A stretch of 64,000 nt of DNA. Source: Lentibacter algarum (GTDB taxonomy: Bacteria > Pseudomonadota > Alphaproteobacteria > Rhodobacterales > Rhodobacteraceae). Position numbers and translations under genes: made by a program. Shown here in pieces: positions 45,213-54,866 of the stretch. Positions within the stretch are counted from its first letter, which is position 1, and every line of letters begins with the position of its first letter. The notes beneath the pieces were generated by a model, which worked only from the letters and a program-made list of their open reading frames with translations, searched no databases and had not been told where the DNA came from. Location of the stretch: NCBI RefSeq assembly GCF_018860975.1, contig NZ_JAHKQI010000010.1, forward strand, positions 248,001-312,000. Direction: 5' to 3'.

Positions 45213-46415
45213 ATGCCAACAGAAACAGCCGACATTTTCATCTCCGGTGGCGGTATCGCTGGGATGCTGGCTGCAATCTCGTTTGGCAAACTCGGGTTTT
45301 CTGTCATTTGTGCCGACCCCACTGTTCCTGTCACTGATCAAGGCGCAAAGGGAGCTGACACCCGCTCGACAGCGTTCTTGCAACCCGCCCGGGCCCTGCT
45401 CATGGAAGCCGGGCTGTGGGAATCGCTCGCACCTTTTGCAGCGCCATTGCAAACCATGCGGATTATTGACGCGGGTGGCGCCGATGCGCAGCCAAGAGTT
45501 CAGACAGAGTTTAACGCCGCCGATATCTCTGAAGAACCTTTTGGCTGGAACTTTCCGAACTGGCTTTTGCGTCGCGAATGCCTCGCCGAGATCGGCGCGC
45601 GGCCGAACATTGATCTGCGATTGGGCGTTGGCGTGCACGCCGTTCTGACACGCACAGACCACGCGCATATCACCTTGAGCGATGGTTCCCAAATAATGGC
45701 CAAGCTGCTTATTGGCGCTGACGGACGCTCTTCAACTGTGCGATCACAACTTGGAATTGGAGTGAAAACAAAGCGTTACGGGCAAAAGGCTTTGGCGTTC
45801 ACAGTTACGCATCCAACACCTCATCAGAATGTCTCAACCGAAATTCACCGCACCGGCGGACCTTTCACGCTGGTTCCGCTTCCAGATGCCAACGGCTTAC
45901 CCGCCTCTGCTGTCGTCTGGATGGAGCGTAGCGCTGAGGCCGAGCGCCTAACCGCGTTAAGGCCCGATGCCTTCACTGAAGCCATGAATGCGCGGTCCTG
46001 CCTGCTATTTGGCCCTCTCACGCTGACCAGCCCTCGCACACTTTGGCCGATCATCACACAGTATGCTGAACAGATATTTGGCGAGCGCACAGCGCTTATT
46101 GCGGAGGCCGCGCATGTTGTTCCGCCCATCGGCGCGCAGGGGTTAAACATGTCGCTCGGAGATCTGAGTTGTCTGCTAGAACTTTCAAAAGCAGCGCCCG
46201 ATGCGCTTGGAAGTCGTCAGATGCTTGAAAGATATCACCGCGCGCGTCACGGAGAAATTCGTGCACGCCTCGCCGGTATAGACATGCTCAACCGCGCATC
46301 AATGGCGCAGGCGCAACCGCTGCGAGACCTGCGCGCATTGGGGCTTAACGCCATTCACGGGCTCACACCTCTGCGCAAATCGCTGATGCAGCTTGGACTC
46401 GGCATGAAACGCTAA
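45213..46415 (+). CDS. UbiH/UbiF/VisC-family FAD monooxygenase
   Basis: 400-residue flavoprotein hydroxylase, most likely in ubiquinone biosynthesis. FAD-binding GxGxxG-type loop ISGGGIAGMLAAISFGKLG, the GADGRSSTVR motif, and the late DG-like region AAHVVPPIGAQGLNMSLGD. A strong AAAGGAGG precedes ATG 45213. Which ring position it hydroxylates cannot be decided from sequence by eye. Its last 4 bp overlap the convergent aminotransferase gene. Confidence 0.88.
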   Translation: MPTETADIFISGGGIAGMLAAISFGKLGFSVICADPTVPVTDQGAKGADTRSTAFLQPARALLMEAGLWESLAPFAAPLQTMRIIDAGGADAQPRVQTEFNAADISEEPFGWNFPNWLLRRECLAEIGARPNIDLRLGVGVHAVLTRTDHAHITLSDGSQIMAKLLIGADGRSSTVRSQLGIGVKTKRYGQKALAFTVTHPTPHQNVSTEIHRTGGPFTLVPLPDANGLPASAVVWMERSAEAERLTALRPDAFTEAMNARSCLLFGPLTLTSPRTLWPIITQYAEQIFGERTALIAEAAHVVPPIGAQGLNMSLGDLSCLLELSKAAPDALGSRQMLERYHRARHGEIRARLAGIDMLNRASMAQAQPLRDLRALGLNAIHGLTPLRKSLMQLGLGMKR

Positions 46416-47536
46416 AGGACTTGATCAAGCACCGTCTTGAGCCGTGTCATCGTTGCGTCAACGTCATACAGCTTGTCGAGGCCAAATAGGCCCAACCGGA
46501 AGGTCATGAAACCTTCGGGCTCGTCGCAAGCCAGAGGCACACCCGCAGCGATCTGCATGCCGAGCGCGGCGAACTTTTTGCCGTTCTGCACTTCTGGGTC
46601 AGATGTATAGCTAACCACCACGCCGGGGGCACCAAAGCCCTCGGCTGCGACCGAGCTAACGCCTTTTTCTGCCAACATCGCCCGCACGCCGTCCCCCAAG
46701 GCCCATTGCGCATCGCGCAGTTTGTCAAACCCGTAGTCGCGAGTTTCGAGCATTGTGTCACGAAAGGCGCGCAAAGCATCAGTTGGCATGGTTGCGTGAT
46801 AGGCATGCCCGCCGTTTTCATAGGCTTTCATCATGTCGTGCCACTTTTTAAGGTCTATAGCGAAACTGTCCGAGGAGGTTTTCTCAAGCCGCTCAAGCGC
46901 GCGCTCTGACATCATCACCAAACCGGCCGAGGGCGAGGCCGACCAGCCTTTTTGGGGTGCCGAAATCAGAACATCAACACCGGTTGCCTTCATATCAACC
47001 CAAGCACAGCCCGAAGCGATGCAGTCGAGCACCATGAGCGCACCGACTTCATGCGCTGCTTTCGCCAAGGCTGTTACATAGCCCTCAGGCAAAATGAGTC
47101 CAGCCGAGGTTTCTACATGGGGCGCAAAAACAACGTCGGGTTTGGCTTCTCGGATTGCGGTTGTCACCTCTTCAATAGGTGCTGGAGCAAAGGGGGTCTG
47201 TAAACCGTTGCCAGTTTGTCGGGCTTTGAAAACATCCACTTTGTCGGCGAAGTTTCCGGCGTCAAAAATCTGGCTCCAGCGGTAGGAGAACCAGCCATTG
47301 CGCACGACAAGCGCGTGCGCACCGGCGCCAAACTGGCGAGCAACCGCCTCCATCGCGTAGGTGCCGCCACCTGGCACAAGCGCCACGGCATCGGCTTTGT
47401 ATACGTCTTTGAGCATACCCGAAATGTCTTTCATCACCGTTTGAAAGGCTGCGCTCATGTGGTTGAGCGAGCGATCGGTGAAGACAACCGAGAATTCGTC
47501 AAGTCCGGTTGGATCTATCGTATCAAGCAAAGCCAT
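46412..47536 (-). CDS. class V aminotransferase (alanine/serine-glyoxylate type)
   Basis: 374-residue PLP enzyme. The PLP lysine is in ISAPQKGWSASPSAG, the PLP-phosphate and pyridine contacts lie around PGGGTYAMEAVARQ and LDCIASGCAW. Likely amino donor is alanine or serine with glyoxylate as acceptor. Two Lrp-type regulators lie just upstream on the same strand (59-bp gap), so it may belong to their regulon. Confidence 0.85.
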   Translation of the reverse strand: MALLDTIDPTGLDEFSVVFTDRSLNHMSAAFQTVMKDISGMLKDVYKADAVALVPGGGTYAMEAVARQFGAGAHALVVRNGWFSYRWSQIFDAGNFADKVDVFKARQTGNGLQTPFAPAPIEEVTTAIREAKPDVVFAPHVETSAGLILPEGYVTALAKAAHEVGALMVLDCIASGCAWVDMKATGVDVLISAPQKGWSASPSAGLVMMSERALERLEKTSSDSFAIDLKKWHDMMKAYENGGHAYHATMPTDALRAFRDTMLETRDYGFDKLRDAQWALGDGVRAMLAEKGVSSVAAEGFGAPGVVVSYTSDPEVQNGKKFAALGMQIAAGVPLACDEPEGFMTFRLGLFGLDKLYDVDATMTRLKTVLDQVL

Positions 47537-47595
47537 TTTTCTCTCCCACTAGGTTTGTACCGAGTTAGCCTGACTTGTAGCAAGGATGCAAACCC

Positions 47596-48051
47596 CTAAA
47601 GCGGCCCGGTCAAACGCTCTTCGCTAAGCAAAACATTTGCTTCAACTTCGCCAGCGCCCGGCAATGTCATGATCCGGCGGCGCAATACTCTCTCAAAATC
47701 AGAAATGTCTCGGGCGACGACTTTAAGCCGGTAGTCGTAAAGACCTAGAATATGCTCGATGGTTTGAACCTCCGGGATCGCGGAAACTGCTCGCTCGAAG
47801 TCTTCAAGACTAACACGCCCTTTCATCGCCAGTTTTACACCCAGGAAAACTGTAACCCCAAAGCCAAGCTTTTCTTTGTCGAGCACAAGCCGGTTTGCAC
47901 GCAGAACTCCGGCCTGCTTGAGGCGATTGATGCGCCGCCATGTCGCAGGTTGCGACAGTCCGAGTCCCTGCCCGATAACTGTGGCACTCTGCGTAGCATC
48001 GCGCATCAATGCACGGATGATATCCCGATCCATGTCGTCCAGATCAATCAT
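47596..48051 (-). CDS. Lrp/AsnC-family regulator (second of tandem pair)
   Basis: 151 residues: AsnC-type HTH (LDDMDRDIIRALMRDATQSATVIGQGLGLSQPATWRRINRL) and RAM ligand domain (about 70-145). Its start overlaps the stop of the upstream Lrp gene by 4 bp. Conserved WRRI in the recognition helix is shared with its neighbour, so both probably read similar operators and may form mixed oligomers. Confidence 0.9.
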   Translation of the reverse strand: MIDLDDMDRDIIRALMRDATQSATVIGQGLGLSQPATWRRINRLKQAGVLRANRLVLDKEKLGFGVTVFLGVKLAMKGRVSLEDFERAVSAIPEVQTIEHILGLYDYRLKVVARDISDFERVLRRRIMTLPGAGEVEANVLLSEERLTGPL

Positions 48052-48503
48052 ACAGGGAGCACCTCATCTTGCTTAATGCGGGCAACATGCATCAGCGCCT
48101 CAATATCGGCGATATGCGGCAAGGTCAGGATCTTACTGCGGTAAATTTGCTGATAATGCGCCATGTCGCGTGCAATGATCGAAAGACGCACATCGACCCG
48201 CCCCAAGAACGTCTGAATTTCAAGAACCTCGGATACTTCACGCGCCGCGATGATGAAACCGTCAAAGGCATTGTTTTGTGTCTTGTCCAACGTAACCCGT
48301 AGGCTCACTTCGACACTATAGCCCAGTTTTGCCCAGTCGATCTGCGCTTCCTGAGCTTTGATAACGCCGCTTGCTTGCATTTTCTCGATCCGACGCCAGC
48401 AAACTGCGGCACTGACATTGCTGCGACTCGCAAGCTCTGCAACAGCAACCTCTGGCGCTGCCTGCATCTGGCGAAGAATACGCCTATCCGTGTCATCAAG
48501 CAT
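48048..48503 (-). CDS. Lrp/AsnC-family regulator (first of tandem pair)
   Basis: 151 residues starting at ATG 48503 (MLDDTDRRILRQMQ); the frame to 48623 would cross the ilvC promoter. HTH about 18-50 (VAVAELASRSNVSAAVCWRRIEKM), RAM domain about 68-145. Same length as the neighbour and clearly a paralogue. Divergent from ilvC; two perfect 15-bp palindromes lie between, one only 11 bp before this start. Confidence 0.9.
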   Translation of the reverse strand: MLDDTDRRILRQMQAAPEVAVAELASRSNVSAAVCWRRIEKMQASGVIKAQEAQIDWAKLGYSVEVSLRVTLDKTQNNAFDGFIIAAREVSEVLEIQTFLGRVDVRLSIIARDMAHYQQIYRSKILTLPHIADIEALMHVARIKQDEVLPV

Positions 48504-48513
48504 AAATTTTTCC

Positions 48514-48528
48514 CAATAATCATTATTG
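48514..48528. promoter_or_regulatory. perfect palindrome CAATAATCATTATTG, candidate Lrp operator 1
   Basis: 7-bp arms around a central C, in the Lrp-ilvC divergent promoter region, where binding would block the lrp promoter or start. Confidence 0.6.
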
Positions 48529-48540
48529 ACGAATAAATAT

Positions 48541-48555
48541 TGCGGTTGAACCGCA
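48541..48555. promoter_or_regulatory. perfect palindrome TGCGGTTGAACCGCA, candidate operator 2
   Basis: 7-bp arms around a central G; centre is 27 bp from that of the AT-rich palindrome. The sequence differs from operator 1, so two different dimers, or Lrp and a second factor, may bind. Confidence 0.5.
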
Positions 48556-48572
48556 TAATCAAGGGGATTTGA

Positions 48573-49664
<1,092 letters not shown>

Positions 49665-49692
49665 TCGCTCCGAAGCGAAATGTTCCTGAATT

Positions 49693-49721
49693 GACCCCGG
49701 CCTTGCGTCGGGGTCTTTTTG
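49693..49721 (+). terminator. rho-independent terminator after ilvC
   Basis: GACCCCG (49693-49699) and CGGGGTC (49709-49715) with a 9-nt loop and a T5 run. Confidence 0.9.
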
Positions 49722-49750
49722 TTCAAAAGACCGAAACAGGAAGCAATCCA

Positions 49751-50656
49751 ATGCCAGAAATCACCCGAACAAGTTGGCTCGCAATCGTTATATTGGGGTT
49801 CGTTTGGGGCGGCACATTCCTGATCATGAAACTCGCGCTGGTTGGCATAACTCCCTTCTGGCTTGCGGCAGGTCGGATCAGCTTTGCCGCAATTCTCACG
49901 ACAGCAATTTGGCTGATACTCGGTCGCAAAATTTGGCTTGATGACGCGCGTTCATGGGGTGGGCTTGCTACCGTTGGCGCTCTCAGCACTGCGGTTCCCT
50001 TTATGTTTCTCAGTTGGGGCCAACAGCATGTCACATCTGGATTTGCGGGCGTATCAATGGCGGCTGTCGCACTCATTGTCTTGCCCCTCGCGCACTTCTA
50101 TGTGCCCAGCGAACAGATGACATTGCGCAAGACACTCGGCTTTCTCGTCGGTTTTGCCGGCATTGTTCTCTTGATTGGCGCGCAGGCCTTTGAGAGCTCG
50201 GGAAGTGAGCTTGAAAGCTTGGGGCGCTTCGCCTGCCTTTGTGCCGCGAGCTGCTATGCCCTTAGTTCAGTTGTCATGCGCCGTCTGCCACCAATCGATA
50301 CCATAGGTCTCGCTGCCGTGCCGCTTGTCTTCGGAACAATCTTTGTCATACCAATCGCGCTCATTGTTGAAGGGCCTCCTCAGATGCCTGACACCCGAAC
50401 GCTCATGATTGTAGCCTTTCTCGGCCTCGTCCCGACAGCTGCGGCAACTTACCTGAGAGTCTACGTTATCCGCTCGGCGGGGCCAGTTTTCATGAGTTTG
50501 ACAAACTACCAAGTCCCGATCTGGTCTGTGGTGCTTGGCGCGTTCTTTCTCAGCGAGCCCCTGCCTGCAAGCCTATTGCTTGCGCTCGTTTTGATACTAT
50601 CGGGCGTGGCACTAAGCCAATATGGCGCACTTCGCAGATTGTTTGGGAACTCCTAA
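49751..50656 (+). CDS. DMT-superfamily (EamA) transporter
   Basis: 301-residue inner-membrane protein with ten predicted helices in two EamA repeats (first from [22 protein letters not shown]). ATG 49751 has AGGAAG upstream; the frame to 49691 crosses the ilvC terminator. Metabolite exporters of this family are common; substrate unknown. Ends 4 bp into the convergent glmM stop. Confidence 0.87.
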   Translation: MPEITRTSWLAIVILGFVWGGTFLIMKLALVGITPFWLAAGRISFAAILTTAIWLILGRKIWLDDARSWGGLATVGALSTAVPFMFLSWGQQHVTSGFAGVSMAAVALIVLPLAHFYVPSEQMTLRKTLGFLVGFAGIVLLIGAQAFESSGSELESLGRFACLCAASCYALSSVVMRRLPPIDTIGLAAVPLVFGTIFVIPIALIVEGPPQMPDTRTLMIVAFLGLVPTAAATYLRVYVIRSAGPVFMSLTNYQVPIWSVVLGAFFLSEPLPASLLLALVLILSGVALSQYGALRRLFGNS

Positions 50657-51996
50657 AGCGCGGCCGTCACAGCGTTAACAATCCCATCAACCGACAGGTT
50701 CAAAAGCGCCTCATCTTCGCATTCTGCCATCACACGCACCAAAGGCTCGGTTCCGGATTTGCGGATCAATAGCCGTCCTTTGCCGACAAGATCAGCTTCA
50801 ACCCGAGCGATCTCGGCCAGCACCGCGGCGTCCTCTAACGGGGTTTGCCCGACTTCATAGCGCACGTTCTTAAGCAACTGCGGAACGGGTTCAAATACAT
50901 GTGCCAACTCGGAAGCGCGCTTACCTGATCTCACCATCTCAGCCAAAAACTGCAGCCCTGCCATAAGCCCATCGCCGGTTGTGGCGTGGTCTGTCATCAC
51001 AATATGCCCCGATTGCTCGCCGCCAAGGTTAAAACCACCGCCTCGCATCCGTTCGACAACGTAGCGGTCACCGACGCCAGTCCGCTCTAATCCGATACCC
51101 CTGCCCTGTAGGAAGCGTTCAAGCCCCAAGTTTGACATCACCGTCGCCACAAGTGCATTGCCCGCCAGCCGCTCTTCCTCGGCCCAACGAGATGCCAAGA
51201 GCCCCATGATCTGATCGCCATCAGCGACTGTTCCAGTCTCGTCAATCAAGATAATACGGTCTGCATCTCCGTCGAGGCAGATACCCACATCAGCTCCATG
51301 TGCGACAACAGCTTCCGCGGCAACCTGCGGCTTGGTAGACCCACAGTCAGCGTTAATATTATGCCCGTTAGGTGCCACACCAATCGGAACCACTTCAGCT
51401 CCAAGCTCCCACAGAACTTCAGGCGCAGCCTTATATGCCGCCCCATTTGCGCAATCGACCACGACCTTGACGCCCTCAAGCCTCATGCCCTGCGGAAAAG
51501 TAGACTTCACACGTTCGATATAGCGAAACCGGCCGTCATCAATACGCTTGGCGCGGCCTATGTTTCTCGCCTGCGCAGGTTCTACTCCGCTTGCAACCAA
51601 GGCTTCGATTTCCATTTCGGCCTCATCGGAGAGCTTAAAACCGTCAGGCCCGAAGAACTTAATACCGTTGTCGGCGGCGTGGTTGTGGCTCGCAGAAATC
51701 ATCACACCAAGATCCGCTCGCATTGATGTTGTCAGCAAACCAACTGCAGGCGTCGGAACAGGGCCGAGCAGTAAGACATTCATGCCGGTGCTCGTTAGGC
51801 CCGCTGTGAGGGCACTTTCGAACATATAGCCCGATAACCGCGTGTCTTTACCGATGACAACACGGTGCGCCGCCGAGTGATCTTTACGAAAGTACCGCCC
51901 TACTGCCGCTCCAATCTTGAGCGCCATTTCAGCGGTCATCGGGTGCGTGTTAGCCGTACCGCGCACACCGTCGGTGCCAAACAGTTTTCTTGTCAT
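50653..51996 (-). CDS. glmM: phosphoglucosamine mutase
   Basis: 447-residue enzyme converting glucosamine-6-P to glucosamine-1-P for peptidoglycan and LPS. It starts [16 protein letters not shown]; the catalytic Ser is in [17 protein letters not shown], the metal loop is CLDGDADRI, and the sugar loop [17 protein letters not shown] precedes ATG 51996; the longer frame to 52218 is inside folP. One nt separates it from the folP stop. Confidence 0.97.
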   Translation of the reverse strand: MTRKLFGTDGVRGTANTHPMTAEMALKIGAAVGRYFRKDHSAAHRVVIGKDTRLSGYMFESALTAGLTSTGMNVLLLGPVPTPAVGLLTTSMRADLGVMISASHNHAADNGIKFFGPDGFKLSDEAEMEIEALVASGVEPAQARNIGRAKRIDDGRFRYIERVKSTFPQGMRLEGVKVVVDCANGAAYKAAPEVLWELGAEVVPIGVAPNGHNINADCGSTKPQVAAEAVVAHGADVGICLDGDADRIILIDETGTVADGDQIMGLLASRWAEEERLAGNALVATVMSNLGLERFLQGRGIGLERTGVGDRYVVERMRGGGFNLGGEQSGHIVMTDHATTGDGLMAGLQFLAEMVRSGKRASELAHVFEPVPQLLKNVRYEVGQTPLEDAAVLAEIARVEADLVGKGRLLIRKSGTEPLVRVMAECEDEALLNLSVDGIVNAVTAAL

Positions 51997-51997
51997 T

Positions 51998-53014
51998 CTA
52001 CTCTCCTCGTGCAACGGCCTGCCAAAGCCGTATCGCCTGTTTAGTTTCGGCAACATCGTGAACACGCAAGATTTGCACACCTTGTGCAAGCCCCGCAAGG
52101 CCGACTGCGACTGAGCCGGAAACCCTGTCTCTTGCCAACGGGGTTTGGCCAATCTTGCCAATAAACCCCTTGCGCGACACACCCAACAGGAGCGCACACC
52201 CCAACCCATGAAAGACACTCATGCCGTTCAGGAGCGCCAGGTTGTGCGCTTGCGTTTTGCCAAACCCGATACCAGGATCAAGCACGACGCGAGATCGATC
52301 AATGCCGAGGCTTTCCAGCATCGCTAGTTGTGTTTCCAAAAAGTCATAAACGTCGAGAAGGACATCGCGGTAAACAGGGTTTCTCTGCATCGTCATCGGA
52401 TCGCCTTGCGCATGCATTGCAAACACCGGCACATCATTCTCCGCACAAAGCTGCGCTAGATCAGCGTCAAAAGTGAACCCAGACACATCATTAACCATGT
52501 CAGCGCCGTGCTGGATTGCAGCCTTCGCGACCGTGCATTTGCGAGTATCTATCGAAATCGGCGTGGAAAGTTTGCTACGGATTGCTTCGATCACCGGTGC
52601 CGTGCGCGCAATTTCGGCTTCGTGGGGCACTTCTGTTGCGCCCGGACGTGTGCTCTCGCCACCAATATCGATGATGTCCGCTCCATCAGCGACCATCCTT
52701 TCAGCATAGGCCAAGGCCTGTGCAGCCCCTGAAAAGCGGCCGCCATCGGAGAAGCTGTCAGGCGTTACATTCAATATGCCCATAATGCGGGCTTCATCTA
52801 GGCTGAGGGCACCAAGTGGTTGGCGCAGGCTTGTCAGGTTTTGCAAAACATCCGCAGGCAAGCGCTCAACAGGAATATAACTCCCGCGCTTGGTTCGGCT
52901 TACCACCTCAGCATGTGTAAACCAACAAGGTCCACCCGCCAATTGCGCGGCGTTATCTGGGCGGAAAGATCCGGTATGAACTAGTGGACGATAATAATAA
53001 CGGCTCATAAGCAT
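51998..53014 (-). CDS. folP: dihydropteroate synthase
   Basis: 338 residues; the TIM-barrel DHPS core starts at about residue 75. Signatures [16 protein letters not shown] and [14 protein letters not shown] are complete, as is the C-terminal KQAIRLWQ region. An N-terminal extension of about 75 residues ([20 protein letters not shown]) is common in rhodobacteria. Start at 53014 or the second Met at 53008. Part of the folB-folP-glmM run. Confidence 0.95.
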   Translation of the reverse strand: MLMSRYYYRPLVHTGSFRPDNAAQLAGGPCWFTHAEVVSRTKRGSYIPVERLPADVLQNLTSLRQPLGALSLDEARIMGILNVTPDSFSDGGRFSGAAQALAYAERMVADGADIIDIGGESTRPGATEVPHEAEIARTAPVIEAIRSKLSTPISIDTRKCTVAKAAIQHGADMVNDVSGFTFDADLAQLCAENDVPVFAMHAQGDPMTMQRNPVYRDVLLDVYDFLETQLAMLESLGIDRSRVVLDPGIGFGKTQAHNLALLNGMSVFHGLGCALLLGVSRKGFIGKIGQTPLARDRVSGSVAVGLAGLAQGVQILRVHDVAETKQAIRLWQAVARGE

Positions 53015-53046
53015 TCTTGACGCATTTCAACCTGCTAACGCAAGTG

Positions 53047-53967
53047 TCAGATACGATCAGTCTCAACGTCGATGCTGCGAACCGGAAATCCGACCGCGTC
53101 TGCCCCGACTTCTGCACCAATCGCAAGAAAGCCAAAGGCGTCCATTTCAGTTGCAAACCAAAGAGCAAGCGCAAGCGCGTCAGTCTCTTCAACGGTCGGG
53201 CCTTCAACAGAATCCAACACAATTTTTGAAGGTGCCCAAACGCTGATCTGGTTGTTTTTCATCGCCCAATCAAGTTCGGTTCGTGTTTGGACAACCACGC
53301 ATCGCTTGTCACGCCCGGCAAGAACCCAAGCATTTTGTTCGAGTGAAAGCAGATCAATCCGGCGCTGCGCTTGTCCAACTGCCGAGTTTGGTGCACTAAC
53401 ATCCGGCGCTCCGACGCAAAGCAACAAAGGAGCTTCTTGCGCGCTCAGTTGATCAAGCCAACCTGTTACAAACTCCGAAGTAATCGCTGCATTTGAAAGA
53501 TAAACCATCTGCGGATGCACGCGCTCTTCGGTGCCTGCTGACTCAACCACATCCGGCAATGCACGAACAATCTCCACGCCGAGCGCACCTGGGCCCCTAT
53601 CAAGTTTTTCGATGCGCACAAAAACCCGCTCAGCCTGCGGCTCCCACAGGATACGCTCGGCAATCCGCTCGGCCAGGGTTTCCAAAAGGTTCAATCGCTC
53701 TTCCGCAAGCGCATCCGCAATTGCCTCCGTCACCTTGTCATACGACAGTATCCGGTCAACATCATCGTCGACTTGTCCGGCAAGAGGCCGCACTTCTACA
53801 ACGACATTGAAGCAAATCCGCTGGGTGGTGCCGCGCTCCGCCTGAAATGCACCAATTTCGACATCTACAGTATGATCACGCAAGGAAATGCGGTCGAGAG
53901 GCCCATCATGGGATGTTGCGCGAGAGCGCTCGTCAGGGTGCTCGAATGCCTGTCTAATTTCGCTCAT
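53047..53967 (-). CDS. folB: dihydroneopterin aldolase fused to a C-terminal domain of unknown function
   Basis: 306 residues, against about 120 for plain FolB. Residues about 24-145 are the aldolase (ISLRDHTVDVEIGAFQAERG; LSYDKVTEAIADAL; NLLETLAERIAERIL with Glu and Lys of the active site near VRIEKLDRGPGALG). Residues about 150-306 form a separate domain (LLLCVGAPDVSAP; WVLAGRDKRCVVVQTRTELD; VEETDALALALWFATEMDAFG) that faintly recalls the end of amino-acid-kinase-type folds. It sits upstream of folP, supporting the folate role. Confidence 0.85.
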   Translation of the reverse strand: MSEIRQAFEHPDERSRATSHDGPLDRISLRDHTVDVEIGAFQAERGTTQRICFNVVVEVRPLAGQVDDDVDRILSYDKVTEAIADALAEERLNLLETLAERIAERILWEPQAERVFVRIEKLDRGPGALGVEIVRALPDVVESAGTEERVHPQMVYLSNAAITSEFVTGWLDQLSAQEAPLLLCVGAPDVSAPNSAVGQAQRRIDLLSLEQNAWVLAGRDKRCVVVQTRTELDWAMKNNQISVWAPSKIVLDSVEGPTVEETDALALALWFATEMDAFGFLAIGAEVGADAVGFPVRSIDVETDRI

Positions 53968-54023
53968 CAGCCCACTTTCCTTCGGTTCGCACGTTTGTGC
54001 TATACAAGCTCGCGCACAAGCTC

Positions 54024-54071
54024 ACATCTCTTCCTCCGCCACTTTGCAGTTCAAAGGCGGCAAGGAGATGT
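54024..54071. other. 48-nt extended hairpin between folB and the cell-wall hydrolase gene
   Basis: Outer arms ACATCTC / GAGATGT, inner arms CCGCC..TTTG / CAAAGGCGG with a 2-nt bulge, loop CAGTT. Lies 1 nt after the hydrolase stop on the minus strand. No U tract, so a terminator, processing site or small RNA fold are all possible. Confidence 0.4.
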
Positions 54072-54072
54072 C

Positions 54073-54696
54073 TTACAGGCGTGTAGGCTGTTTGTAAAAG
54101 TGGTGAAACCCGATCGTCGCTGTGCGCGGGAACTTTCGCGCCCATCTCGGGTTTACAGCCTTCGTGTGGTAGTGTGTTGCACCTTTTGTCAAAGGTCTCT
54201 TGGCGCCACTCACCATGATTTTGGCAATCTTTCCCACGCTTTCAAATGACTTCGGCTCAGCGATAACTTCAGCTCTTCCATCACAAGTGTAGCTAAACTG
54301 ACATGCATGTTTCCGCCCGGTGCCCTGGTTGATGACACCACACACGCTATTGGGGTAGCGTTTGCTCGACACGCGGTTCATGATAACCTCGGCTACCGCA
54401 AACTGGCCTTTTACGCTTTCACCACGAGCTTCAAAATAGAGAGCCTCTGCAAGGCAACGCCACTCTTTGCCGCCGCGCGGTTTTGGCTGCTTAGCCAACC
54501 AAGCATTTGAGTAAGTTACACCGGAGGCCGATTTACGTGCCTCTTTCGATTTGTTCATCAGACTCGCAAGATGGCTCTGCGGAATCGCCTCAAGTGCGCG
54601 ATGCTCCTTGTCAAAGAGCTTACGAATACTGGCGTCTGCGGCTGCAGAGTTGCTGATCGACACCCCCAAAAGCAGCGCAACAAGTAACCGTATCAT
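54073..54696 (-). CDS. cell wall hydrolase (SleB-type, Hydrolase_2)
   Basis: 207 residues with a signal peptide (MIRLLVALLLGVSISNSAAA). Hydrolase_2 domain at about 80-200: the catalytic Glu is in CLAEALYFEARGE, followed by AVAEVIMNRVSSKRYPNSVCGVINQG, FSYTCDG and ATHYHTKAVNPRWA. It would cleave glycan strands in the periplasm. Four Cys suggest two disulfides. Confidence 0.88.
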   Translation of the reverse strand: MIRLLVALLLGVSISNSAAADASIRKLFDKEHRALEAIPQSHLASLMNKSKEARKSASGVTYSNAWLAKQPKPRGGKEWRCLAEALYFEARGESVKGQFAVAEVIMNRVSSKRYPNSVCGVINQGTGRKHACQFSYTCDGRAEVIAEPKSFESVGKIAKIMVSGAKRPLTKGATHYHTKAVNPRWARKFPRTATIGFHHFYKQPTRL

Positions 54697-54866
54697 ATAT
54701 CCAGACTCTCCAAGGCTGCCACGAACGATGTGGCCTTCAGTCGGCTGTATTTATGGCGTTAGAGGCTTTTGAGCAAGTTACGCAAACGGCTGCGGGGCCA
54801 AACATGTGGCGAATTTACGCCGTTCTATCTGGAAAGATCAGTATCTTGCGGCTGCGTAACAATGCA

